Assembly: GCF_000013885.1 (NCBI RefSeq)
Contig: NC_007959.1
Location: 230,830-294,829 of the forward strand
Source of the DNA: Nitrobacter hamburgensis X14
Lineage (GTDB): Bacteria > Pseudomonadota > Alphaproteobacteria > Rhizobiales > Xanthobacteraceae
Length of the DNA stretch: 64,000 nucleotides
Direction: 5' to 3'
Of this stretch, positions 26,883 through 34,934 are shown piece by piece; within the stretch, counting starts at the first letter, position 1; each line of letters opens with the position of its first letter. Made by a program: the position numbers and the translations under genes. Below the pieces are notes generated by a model. That model saw only the letters and a program-made list of their open reading frames with translations, was not told where the DNA came from and did not search any database.

Positions 26883-27133
26883 CGCTCGACCTCCCTGCCA
26901 GTCTCCGCGTCGGGCACTACGTCCAGAATTGGTGCGGTCAGGTCCACGCCTTCGGCAATCCGCACGGACTTCTTGTGAGCCCCAAACAACGTTCCCGCGC
27001 GTGCGCCTTGCTCCAGCAAGCGCCGCATCGCCAGTGCGACCGCCTCGGTCTTGTTGCCGCCTGTCATTTTCTCTGCAGCCTCCTCGACAAGCGCGACGAC
27101 GTCTGGACGATTGATGGTGATTACGGTCGCCAT
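26879..27133 (-). CDS. vapB: VapB-like antitoxin
   Basis: An 84-residue antitoxin of the plant-inducible/PSK or Rv0623 type: ITINRPDVVALVEEAAEKM, then TGGNKTEAVALAMRRLLEQG, with a C-terminal arm rich in acidic residues (ILDVVPDAETGREVER). The N-terminal helices dimerise and bind the promoter. First gene of the vapBC pair, with an operator-like palindrome just upstream. Confidence 0.85.
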   Translation of the reverse strand: MATVITINRPDVVALVEEAAEKMTGGNKTEAVALAMRRLLEQGARAGTLFGAHKKSVRIAEGVDLTAPILDVVPDAETGREVER

Positions 27134-27154
27134 GATTTGCTCCAGTCAGCATGT

Positions 27155-27170
27155 CATTACATGTATAATG
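27155..27170 (-). promoter_or_regulatory. vapB operator-like palindrome
   Basis: CATTA-N6-TAATG (27155-27159 and 27166-27170) lies 22 bp upstream of the vapB start within an AT-rich patch that could hold the -10 element. Antitoxins of this type usually repress through such a palindrome. Confidence 0.5.
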
Positions 27171-27350
27171 ATAACGTGCAAATGCAATGATGTCGTCCGG
27201 CGAGATTATGTCGCCTTCGCCTTGAGCCTGCCGAGCGGTGCGATGCACGATATGCGCGGCCTGGTTCGACGCCGCCTGCCCGACCGGCTTCAGGCCGGAA
27301 CGGCCGCCGGCGCCGAACCGTCTCGGAGTGGCGGATCGATTTTGGGCCGG

Positions 27351-27600
27351 GCATCGGACGATCTATCTCGCCTTTACACCGGCAAGGCGCTGATCCGCGA
27401 TTATATCAACGCCACCCTCGGCTTCGATACACTCGGTGCGGCCGTCTCGATCGACCCGAAGAATCTGATGCGCATGTTCGGGCCGCGCGGCAACCCGCGT
27501 CTCGGAAATCTGTCGGCCGTGCTGCGCGAACTTAATCGGCGCGAGGCGGTCCATTTGAAAGTCGAGCCGGAACGCTTGGCGGGCTGGCGGCCGAAACCCG
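27351..27600 (+). pseudogene. XRE-type addiction-module antidote, partial
   Basis: GKALIRDYINATLGFDTLGA, then DPKNLMRMFGPRGNPRLGNL and SAVLRELNRREAVHLKV match the helix-turn-helix antidote protein of HigBA-like modules. There is no clear start codon with a ribosome site and no toxin gene beside it. After about 27600 the frame runs on into unrelated sequence up to the IS110 end at 27773. Probably a remnant. Confidence 0.6.
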
Positions 27601-27879
27601 ATGACCTTGGCACGCCAAACATTCTGAATATCGCGGGACCCGGGTCGATTGCCAGGCCCGCCGCTCGCGGCGATGTAAGCTCGGTCGTTATTTCCAGCGA
27701 TGCCCTCAGCGAGCTTGGACCTCATCCCGCACCCTTCATCTCGGCAGATCACTACTAGCCGCTCAGCCTGTACGGATGAGATCGACAAGCAGTTTCTTTC
27801 CGGTCGTGATATTATTTTGCTGCGTGGGCGACCTCGTGGCGGAGCGCGGTGCATCGGCTGAAAGCGCTGCCGGGCAGCC

Positions 27880-29115
27880 TTATTCGAGCCTTGCCGGATT
27901 GAGGCGCCCGCGCGCCTTTTTTGGCGGGCGCGGGCGCCAGGCTTCGACAAAGTGCTCGTAGCCCTTCTGTGCCTGTTCGGCGACGCGCATTTCCTGGTTC
28001 CGGAGTTTCTTGACGTTGTAGGCGTAGGCGGGGCCGCGCGTGTTGCCTTTCTTCTGCGGTCGGCCGGCTTGCAACTCCATGCCGCGCATTTTGTGGGCAA
28101 CGAGACTGGGGCGTGCCCAGAGGTAGTTCGTTTCTTTCGTCAGCATATGCCAGCACAGGACGGTCAGCTTGCGCGCCACTGCAACGGCAGCGACCTGATG
28201 GCCCCGCCTGGCCCGGACGCGGACGAAGAAGGCATGGAGTGGGCCTGGCGTCTTGGCGGCTGCCCAGGCGGCTTCCACCAGCATCGCGCGGGCATGACTG
28301 CGTCCGACCTTGCTGATCCGCCCGTGATGGGCTGCCCCAAGCCCCGACTGGCGCACGCGTGGGTTCAGGCCGAAGTAACTCACCAGCTTTTGGGGGTTGG
28401 AAAAGCGGCCTATATCGCCGATCGCCGCCACTAGCCCGGCGGCCACCGTGAGATTGACGCCAGTGATTGTGAGCAGCCGTTCGATCGCCGTATCGCTGAG
28501 GGCGCCCTCAGCGATCTCCCGGTCAAGCACGCCGAGATCCTCTCCCAACCGATCCAGTTCCCGGATATGACGCTCGATCGCGGCGCGCTCGTCATCCGGC
28601 ACCTGCTGTCGGATGAGCCAGGCACGACCGAGCCGCCCGAACAGGTCGGCATGAGGGCACTGCGGAATCAGGTGAGCATAGAGGATCGAGTGCACCTCGT
28701 TCTTGATTCGGGTCCGATGCCGGACAACCTGGTAGCGTCGCGCCACCAGGCGGCGCATCCGCTCCGTGACAGCATCGGGTGTCCAGATCTCCGGCAGGTA
28801 GCCGGCTGCATACAAGTTGGCCAGCGTGCCGGCGTCGATCTTGTCGGTTTTCACATGGGCGTGCGCGATCGCCTTCACCTGCAGTGGATTGGCGATCACT
28901 ACCCGCTTCACGAACGGTGACAGCACCCGAGAGACCGCCATGCAGTTACCGGTAGCCTCGATGACCACCTCGTCGGTGGTCAGAAGCGTTTTGCCGAAGC
29001 CTTCCAGCGCAGTTCGCGTCATATCGACCCGACCCATGTGTCGCAGTCGACCATCTTCCCAGATTACTACTTCCCCAAAGGTACGGTGGGTATCAATTCC
29101 GATTACACGTCGCAT
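27880..29115 (-). CDS. IS110-family DEDD transposase, copy 2
   Basis: A 411-residue protein identical in translation, as far as I can see, to the one at 11894-13129, with the same DEDD residues (VIGIDTH, VVIEATGN, KTDKIDA) and Transposase_20 domain. Start ATG 29115. Intact, so the element may have been active recently. Confidence 0.92.
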   Translation of the reverse strand: MRRVIGIDTHRTFGEVVIWEDGRLRHMGRVDMTRTALEGFGKTLLTTDEVVIEATGNCMAVSRVLSPFVKRVVIANPLQVKAIAHAHVKTDKIDAGTLANLYAAGYLPEIWTPDAVTERMRRLVARRYQVVRHRTRIKNEVHSILYAHLIPQCPHADLFGRLGRAWLIRQQVPDDERAAIERHIRELDRLGEDLGVLDREIAEGALSDTAIERLLTITGVNLTVAAGLVAAIGDIGRFSNPQKLVSYFGLNPRVRQSGLGAAHHGRISKVGRSHARAMLVEAAWAAAKTPGPLHAFFVRVRARRGHQVAAVAVARKLTVLCWHMLTKETNYLWARPSLVAHKMRGMELQAGRPQKKGNTRGPAYAYNVKKLRNQEMRVAEQAQKGYEHFVEAWRPRPPKKARGRLNPARLE

Positions 29116-29361
29116 TCCTGTCTCCTCTCGATAATCAGAGGGGGAGCAGCGGGCGACACGACAACTACGGATCCGCGCTCTCAGCGCAACCGGGCGAGTC
29201 GCAGAGGCGGCCATCTACTAACACGAGCTCGCAGCTCAACGTGCAAGATCGGCCTGCCCGCACTTCGTGCTCCCGGTGCCTCTGTCCCGGATGGTCGCAC
29301 CATACGCCGCGATCACGAAACCGCAGCCGGACATCGGCACCAAGAATCTCATACCGGTTAC
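29116..29361 (-). ncRNA. candidate IS110 bridge-RNA region, copy 2
   Basis: Same left non-coding end as 11649-11893, in the other orientation. Comparison of the two flanks against loops in this region would show the programmed target. Assigned by element architecture only. Confidence 0.4.
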
Positions 29362-29489
29362 CAATTTCGGCGAGACTGCGCGCCACGCCGCGTCGTCCAA
29401 CGGCTGAGAATATTTCGAGATGTTTCTCGACGGCGTTCTCACGCGTCACGCCTAGCGGCGGAACCCTCTTCGATCTATAATGAATGGTA

Positions 29490-29579
29490 GGGCAGTACGC
29501 GCTGCCCGGAGGTGTGGAAACCTCTGTCTAGCGGTTGGTGCCGGCCGTAACGGCACCAGGATCCTCTGACCTAACGGCC
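29490..29579. other. cluster of stem-loops, possible structured RNA or IS end
   Basis: Three consecutive perfect stems: GGGCAG/CTGCCC (29490-29495, 29502-29507), GAGGT/ACCTC (29509-29513, 29520-29524) and GGTGCCG/CGGCACC (29537-29543, 29551-29557). In addition GGCCGT (29543-29548) can pair with ACGGCC (29574-29579). No gene overlaps. The surrounding 29,362-29,950 has no other recognised feature. Confidence 0.5.
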
Positions 29580-29950
29580 GGTCTCTAGCCGCGCGGATGT
29601 CAATCTTCTTTTTTCTTCCTACATCGTCTCTGATTTCGTTAGGCTTTCGGTTTGCACGCGAAGCTCTGAAGGCAATAGGCTGTCGTTGCCGGATTGCTCC
29701 GACATTTCAAGTTTCAGCGTTGCTGTCCTGCTCGCAAGATCATCAGTCTCTCCGTAGTCACGCTGCCTTCTTCCGATCGCAGCGGCTACATTATGATGTT
29801 CAATAAGAACAAACAGGTGGGACCAATAGGAGCCGCGGCTTCAGCGTTGGTCGGGAAGATCCCGGTCAACCAGCCACCCGACCGAACGTCGCTCACCCAT
29901 CTGCCGTCTTGCTGCAAGACCCCCGGCTTCAGACTCACCGGGGTTTTCGT

Positions 29951-30541
29951 TCAGACGGCCGCCGTGGCGACCCGTCCGGATTTCGAGGCAACGGCAATCA
30001 ACTCCTGTTTGAGCTTGATGCGTTCCTGAGGGCTCAGATTCTTCGGCCGGAAGCGATCGTTGTTCAGCCACATCTTGTGCATGATCGTCGCCAGTTTCCG
30101 TGCGACGGCGATGCGGGCTTTGGAGAAGCCAATACGTTTCGCCAGACGTACGCCCCAAGCTTTCAGGCTGTTCCATTGTTGTGTGCCTGAGAGCAAGACT
30201 GTTGCTGCTATCACGAGGACACGGCGAGTTGCCGGATCACCGCGCCGGGATATTCTGCCCATGAAGTTCGTCTCCCCCGACTGGAACTGCCGGGGCGTCA
30301 AGCCGAAGTATGCGGCCACGTCCGAGGATTTCTGGAACCGCTGCGGATTGTCAACTGCCGCATAAAAAGACAATGCTGTAATGGGGCCAATGCCAGGAAT
30401 GTCTATGAAGCGCTTGACGATCACGCGCACCGGGAAGCCCTGGCGGATGGTGAGTGTCGGCTGGATGTTGAGCTGACGGCGCACGAGCTGCTGGCCGGTG
30501 TTGTTGATCGAGTCCTGCGAGCCGCGGCGCATCGCGCGCAT
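29951..30541 (-). pseudogene. IS110-family transposase, 5' truncated
   Basis: About 196 residues of a different IS110-family transposase: FIDIPGIGPITALSFYAAVD, SDVAAYFGLTPRQFQSGETN, then the FMGRISRRGDPATRRVLVIA segment and ARIAVARKLATIMHKMW. The DEDD catalytic N-terminus is missing. The sequence ends normally at 29951. Confidence 0.85.
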
Positions 30542-30617
30542 CGGGCGCGCGCTGCGCCATCTTAAAGGTTAAAGGGCGAAGATTGCGGCATGGCCGCCAA
30601 AAACAGTGAGAACAGGT

Positions 30618-30875
30618 ATGTTTCCCGCCTCGGTTTTGATAACCGTAAATGCGCCGTACAGCAAAAAGCTGGACGCGCAGGCGCTTGCCTATTGCCTAAC
30701 GCATCCAGCGGCTGCAAAGGCGGCGCCGGGACAGATGTCGGCGCTCTTCGGTGAGGTCGCTCCGGAACTGCAGAAAGAATTTGCCTGCGCGTTTCACATC
30801 AGTGACGTAGAGTTGGTTATTGCCGCCAAGACGTTCGCCGAATTTTCGGGTAAGTTTTACCCGCTCGCCGCGTGA
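30618..30875 (+). CDS. hypothetical protein, possibly partial
   Basis: An 85-residue frame from ATG 30618: MFPASVLITVNAPYSKKLDA, later PELQKEFACAFHISDVELVI, ending KFYPLAA. Composition is protein-like, but no ribosome site is obvious and no family is recognised. It lies between IS110 debris and the carboxysome island. Confidence 0.35.
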   Translation: MFPASVLITVNAPYSKKLDAQALAYCLTHPAAAKAAPGQMSALFGEVAPELQKEFACAFHISDVELVIAAKTFAEFSGKFYPLAA

Positions 30876-31001
30876 GTGCGGGCGGATCAGACTGGGCACG
30901 CCTTTTTCGTATTGCCTGCTCGTTGATCCGTCAGGTCAATTCCGAATAGATTATTGTGGGTTCCTGGTCGTTTGGCGGTGGGACCGCCATGATGGTTCAG
31001 A

Positions 31002-31250
31002 TTGATCATCGAGAAAGGCCACGATGTCGATATCTTCTTGCCCGACGCCCAGCTCCTGCCCTTTCTAGATCCGAAACTGCACGATTTTGAGTTCGAAATT
31101 AAACCGTCTAAGCGCCATGGAGCGCCTGAAGCCGGATTTCGTCAATGCAACCATTGCGGAACTGGCAATCAAAGATTCGTTCAAGCCGATTGCAAATACT
31201 GCACTCTAGAAAACGACGGGCCTATTAAAATCAATCTCAGCGCAAACTAA
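31002..31250 (+). CDS. hypothetical protein, possibly partial
   Basis: An 82-residue frame from ATG 31002 with KGHDVDIFLPDAQLLPFLDP near the N-terminus and three Cys-containing pairs later (QCNHCG, DCKYC), which could bind zinc. No family recognised. The following 31,251-31,490 holds nothing recognisable. Confidence 0.35.
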   Translation: MIIEKGHDVDIFLPDAQLLPFLDPKLHDFEFEIKPSKRHGAPEAGFRQCNHCGTGNQRFVQADCKYCTLENDGPIKINLSAN

Positions 31251-31492
31251 TCTGCCGTGAGATTTTAAGCGTTATCAGTTTTCACATATCCGCCCTGACG
31301 TCCAAGACATGGCGGCATCGCGATTGCAAATGGAGACATGGCTACTTCGCCACTATTCTCACAGAAACACTAGCTTGCCAGGATCCGACGACGCTTGAGG
31401 CCCGTGGCGCAAACGGTCAGTACGCTCCGTTCATCCCGGGCGAGAGCGGAGGCTATCCGACGACAGACGCGGTAATGGATGCATCAGTCTAG

Positions 31493-31915
31493 CGGACGTC
31501 GCGGATTACTTCCGTGCAAACGATCGAACACTCAGTGTCGCCGTCACCCGCACCCGCTACTGCGCCGGAGATCTGGCTATCGGCGCGCGTTTTGAGGCCA
31601 TTCACGTGGCCGTGCTCACCACCCGGCGCGACGTTGTGGCGCTGCCGAAATCCTCGCGATGCGGCAGAAGGTGGTTGAGGCCACCCCAACCGCAGCGGTT
31701 TGTTCGGCATGGTCGATGTGGAATTCGTCGTGCAGTTCCTGGTGCTTGCGCACGCCGCCGGCTACCCGCAAGCTCACCGCCGATCTGGCAATACCGTCCT
31801 GCTCGGCATGGCCGAGGTGCTGGACTGCTTGCCCGCAGGCGTGGCACGCGCTGCTGCCGACGCATACTACGAACTGCGCAGCAGTGCGCGCACTCACCCA
31901 AGCGGTGTTGGCACC
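31493..31915 (+). pseudogene. glnE: glnE 3' fragment, multiply frameshifted
   Basis: Pieces of the C-terminal domain of glutamine synthetase adenylyltransferase can be read in order through at least four frame changes: TRTRYCAGDLAIGARFEAIH, EILAMRQKVVEA, GLFGMVDVEFVVQFLVLAHA, KLTADLA, and NTVLLGMAEVLDCLPAGVAR followed by AAADAYYELR. The wording is of the beta/gamma-proteobacterial type. It stands at the left edge of the carboxysome island and is probably a passenger from the donor genome. Confidence 0.75.
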
Positions 31916-31966
31916 GTGACCCGAGCGCGCAAAGACCGGGCATTAACCCGACCGCTGTCGGCGCGG

Positions 31967-32260
31967 CTATTCCTCCTCCGACAGCTCGGGGTCCCAGCCA
32001 CGCGCCTTGGCGCGGGTGATGGCCTCGGCATAGACGCGGTTGTGGCGCTCGGCCAGCTCCGGCGGCAGCGCGCTGGGCAGGTTGCCGTACTGATCCCAGT
32101 GCTGCTCCACCGTGTTCTTTAGCACCTGCATCTGGCCAATGCTCCAACCCGCGCAGTCTTGCGTCTCGGGAATGAGACCGAACACGCGCGCATCGAGCAC
32201 GATGCGTCCGAGCTGGGTGATGCCGTGCCTGTCCTGATCGAGTCCGACGTATGTATTCAT
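31967..32260 (-). CDS. conserved hypothetical protein divergent from dabB
   Basis: A 97-residue soluble protein: MNTYVGLDQDRHGITQLGRI, VFGLIPETQDCAGWSIGQMQ, NLPSALPPELAERHNRVYAE, ending WDPELSEEE. Start chosen at ATG 32260; the in-frame stretch upstream lies in the promoter. It is transcribed divergently from dabB and shares the 208-bp control region containing a LysR-type palindrome. The first ~17 codons are repeated, broken, before the second DAB operon. Function unknown. Confidence 0.7.
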   Translation of the reverse strand: MNTYVGLDQDRHGITQLGRIVLDARVFGLIPETQDCAGWSIGQMQVLKNTVEQHWDQYGNLPSALPPELAERHNRVYAEAITRAKARGWDPELSEEE

Positions 32261-32330
32261 GGAAGATCTCTTGGGTGAAAACGATTTGCAGAGCGGCCGT
32301 CGCCAAGGGTATATCATCTCGCCTTATGGG

Positions 32331-32363
32331 TTGAATAAGCAAATCAAATCTCTGCTTATTCAA
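32331..32363. promoter_or_regulatory. LysR/CbbR-type palindrome upstream of dabB copy A
   Basis: Perfect 11-bp inverted repeat TTGAATAAGCA (32331-32341) / TGCTTATTCAA (32353-32363) with an 11-bp spacer, in the divergent control region. Similar half sites (ATAAGCA, TGCATTT, flanked by TTGAT/ATCAA) lie between cbbR and cbbL. CbbR is the obvious candidate binder. The corresponding site before copy B (39259-39291) has three mismatches. Confidence 0.65.
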
Positions 32364-32468
32364 TGGATTCTTTATGGTATTGCGGCCGGCCGGCTCCGGC
32401 CAGCCGGGTCTGGCGGACCCTAGCCCCTTCCGCATTGTGCCATCCCGATCGAGCGAGGAGTCTGTACC

Positions 32469-34166
32469 GTGGACCAGTGGGTCTCTTGGTGTCTCGTGGT
32501 GTTGCCGGCGCTGCCGGCGCTATCGGCGATCGTCGCCCCGCTGGCCGGAGCCGGCCGTCCGGCCCGGGCGGGGCGCGTCAGCGTGGCGATGCTCATTGCA
32601 ACCTGCGCGGTCGCACTGGCGTTGCTGGTCGCGGTGCTACGGGCGCCACAGACCGAGGTAGCGCTGGCGCAGTTCGGGCCAGCGGCTCTGCTGCTCGACC
32701 ATCTTGCCGTGGCGATGGCGGTGCTGGTGGCGGCTATCAGCCTGGTGGTGCATGTCTACTCGGTGCGCTACATGGCCGACGAGCCTGGCTACGCGCGGTT
32801 TTTCGCCCTGCTGGACCTGATGACGGCCGTGATCCTGCTGATGGTCACCGCCGCCGATCTGCTCACGCTGCTGGTCGCCTGGTTCCTGATCGGGGTGCTG
32901 CTGTTCTTTCTGCTGGGCTTCGACACCAGTCGCAAGGCCAGCGGCCGCTATGCCTTCTGGACGTTCCTGACCTGTCGCGTGGGCGATCTACCGCTGGTGG
33001 GCGCGGCGCTGTTGTTGTGGCATGGCTATGGCACGGCGCAGTTGCCGGAGCTGTTCGCGCGGATCAGCGCCGATCCGGGCGTGCAACTCGGAGGGATGGC
33101 GGTGGTGCCGCTGGCGGCGCTGCTGCTGGCGCTGGCGGCGTTTGCCCGCTCGGCGCAGTTCCTGTTGCATACTTGGCTGCCTTACACCATGGACGGCCCC
33201 ACGCCGGTGTCGGCGCTGATGCATGCGGGCATCGTCAACGCCGGGGGATTTTTATTCAACCGCTTCGCTCCGGTGTTTATCCACGCGCCCGACGTGCTGC
33301 ACCTGGCCTTCGTCGTCGGGGTGGTGACGGCGCTGATCGGCTCGGCGCTGATGCTGACGCAGAACGATGTCAAAAAATCCTTGGGCTATTCCACCATGGG
33401 GCAGATGGGCTTCATGATCATGGAATGCGGGCTGGGCGCATTTTCGCTCGCCGTCTATCACCTCATCGCACACGGGCTGTTCAAAGCTACGCTGTTTCTC
33501 AACTCGGGCAATGTGATCGGCGACACCCGCCGCGACGATGGCGTGCCGCCCGACGACATCTACACCTTTGTGGTCGAGCGCCGTCCGCTGCGCGCGGTGA
33601 AGGTGCCCTGGCTGCTGGCCGCGCTCATCACCGTGCTGGTGCCGGCGCTGGTGCTGGGTCTGTCGCACTGGCTGGTGGCGGCGGACTTTTTCCACAAGCA
33701 GGGCGCGGTGCTGCTGCTGTTCTTCGGCTGGGTCACCGGCGCGCAGGTGTTCTTCTCCATTCACAAGCTGCCCAGCGAGAACCCCTGGCGCTCGCTGACC
33801 ATGATCCTCCTGTCCTTCTTCATCGTGGTGGTGGGCTACACTCTGATCGCGCATGCGTTCGAGACCTTCCTCTACCCAGACCCGGTGCTGCGCGACGCCA
33901 TCTATGCCGCGGCGGGCATCAACGTCCTGGCTTTCGACATGCTGGTGGTGTTCCTCACCGTGGTGCTGGCGGGCGCCTGGCTGGTGACTTTTTATGCCCA
34001 GTCGCTCGAACTCGAGGGGAAGCCCGGCACGCTGTGGAATGCCATCTACCTCAATCTCTACACCCTGTTTTCGCGAGAGTTCTACGTGTCCGACGTTTAC
34101 ACCCAACTGGGGCGCGGCGTGCTGACCGCGGCCAAGCGGGTGAATATCTGGCTGCGTTGGGTCTGA
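32469..34166 (+). CDS. dabB: DabB, membrane subunit of DAB inorganic-carbon pump, copy A
   Basis: A 565-residue polytopic membrane protein of the NuoL/MrpA proton-translocating family. Start GTG 32469, preceded by GAGGAG. The conserved proton-channel segment is HTWLPYTMDGPTPVSALMHA from residue 234, followed by a KKSLGYSTMGQMGFM helix near 302-316 and HGLFKATLFLNSGN. DabB pairs with DabA; the complex is thought to use cation flow to drive unidirectional CO2 hydration to bicarbonate inside the cell. Next gene follows after 6 bp. Copy B differs at residue 503 (Ala here, Val there). Confidence 0.92.
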   Translation: MDQWVSWCLVVLPALPALSAIVAPLAGAGRPARAGRVSVAMLIATCAVALALLVAVLRAPQTEVALAQFGPAALLLDHLAVAMAVLVAAISLVVHVYSVRYMADEPGYARFFALLDLMTAVILLMVTAADLLTLLVAWFLIGVLLFFLLGFDTSRKASGRYAFWTFLTCRVGDLPLVGAALLLWHGYGTAQLPELFARISADPGVQLGGMAVVPLAALLLALAAFARSAQFLLHTWLPYTMDGPTPVSALMHAGIVNAGGFLFNRFAPVFIHAPDVLHLAFVVGVVTALIGSALMLTQNDVKKSLGYSTMGQMGFMIMECGLGAFSLAVYHLIAHGLFKATLFLNSGNVIGDTRRDDGVPPDDIYTFVVERRPLRAVKVPWLLAALITVLVPALVLGLSHWLVAADFFHKQGAVLLLFFGWVTGAQVFFSIHKLPSENPWRSLTMILLSFFIVVVGYTLIAHAFETFLYPDPVLRDAIYAAAGINVLAFDMLVVFLTVVLAGAWLVTFYAQSLELEGKPGTLWNAIYLNLYTLFSREFYVSDVYTQLGRGVLTAAKRVNIWLRWV

Positions 34167-34172
34167 ACCGCC

Positions 34173-34934
34173 ATGATCGCACTGCTCCTTGCTTTGATCC
34201 TACTGCCGCTGTTTCCCTTGAGCCTGTTGGCCAACGCCGCGCTCCAGGTGCTGCCCCTGTGGCTGCGCGTCCCGGCGCTGCTGGCTCTGCCTGCAGCGGG
34301 AGCACTGCTGCTCGCTCAGACGACCGCGCCACCCGCGCCGCTGGCTACAGCGCTGCAGGTCCTCGCGGCGTTCACCGCGCTGCTCTATGCATGGCGGCTG
34401 CTCGCGGTGCGGGAGGTGTTCATTTGGGCGCGGCTGCAGGCCACCTCGGCCTGGCCGCTGGTGTGGCTGGCCTGGCTGCATGGCATGAGCGGTGAGGCCC
34501 TCGTGCTCGTGGCCCTGGCGGTGACAATTCCCGCTGCGGTGCTGATGATTCTCGGCTGCAGCCTGAGCCGCCGCCTCGGAGGGGCGTATCTCGGGCTGCG
34601 CGGACGCATCGGCCCGGCCTGGCCGCGCCTGACCGGCGTGTTTGTGGTGGCGCTGCTCGCGGCCATGGCGGCGCCGCCGTTCCCGGGGTTCTTCGCCATG
34701 CTCGCGGTGCTGCAGCAGATTTCCGCTGGTCTGGCGGCTGTGGTGCTCGCGGTGTGGTTGCTGTGGAGCTGGGCGGCCGCGGTGCTGTGGCAGCATGCCC
34801 TGTTCGGAGACGAATGGCCGCGCGCAGTGGGCACGGTTGACCTGTCGCGCAGCGGCACCGCCCTGTGGCTGATGCTCGCTGCCGTTGCCGCAGTGCTGGG
34901 TTCGATCGGAGGATGGTCATGGTGGATGCATTGA
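34173..34934 (+). CDS. DAB-operon membrane protein, 253 aa, copy A
   Basis: A very hydrophobic protein with about seven membrane helices (MIALLLALILLPLFPLSLLA at the start; VFVVALLAAMAAPPFPGFFA near the middle) and a WSWWMH end. The PPFPGFFAML segment resembles part of NuoL/NuoM-type channels. It lies between dabB and dabA, 6 bp after dabB and overlapping dabA by 16 bp, so it is probably a further subunit of the pump. Not present in the minimal two-gene DAB operons I know. Identical in copy B as far as seen. Confidence 0.7.
   Translation: MIALLLALILLPLFPLSLLANAALQVLPLWLRVPALLALPAAGALLLAQTTAPPAPLATALQVLAAFTALLYAWRLLAVREVFIWARLQATSAWPLVWLAWLHGMSGEALVLVALAVTIPAAVLMILGCSLSRRLGGAYLGLRGRIGPAWPRLTGVFVVALLAAMAAPPFPGFFAMLAVLQQISAGLAAVVLAVWLLWSWAAAVLWQHALFGDEWPRAVGTVDLSRSGTALWLMLAAVAAVLGSIGGWSWWMH

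Larger units (their letters stand above)
27773..29361 (-). mobile_element. IS110-family element, copy 2
   Basis: Reverse-oriented copy of 11649-13236, 1,589 bp against 1,588 bp; an extra C lies upstream of the transposase start and at least one substitution occurs there. Flanks are unrelated to those of copy 1, so this is an independent insertion. The left (bridge-RNA) end lies at 29116-29361. Confidence 0.93.

Noticed and set aside
29528..29580. Possible integron attC site
   Set aside because: GTT and AAC core triplets occur in the wrong order and no integrase or cassette is present.
32363..34495. Long plus-strand open frame (about 710 codons) overlapping dabB in another frame
   Set aside because: Arg/Gly/Ala-rich shadow; the dabB frame holds all NuoL-like motifs and a proper start.
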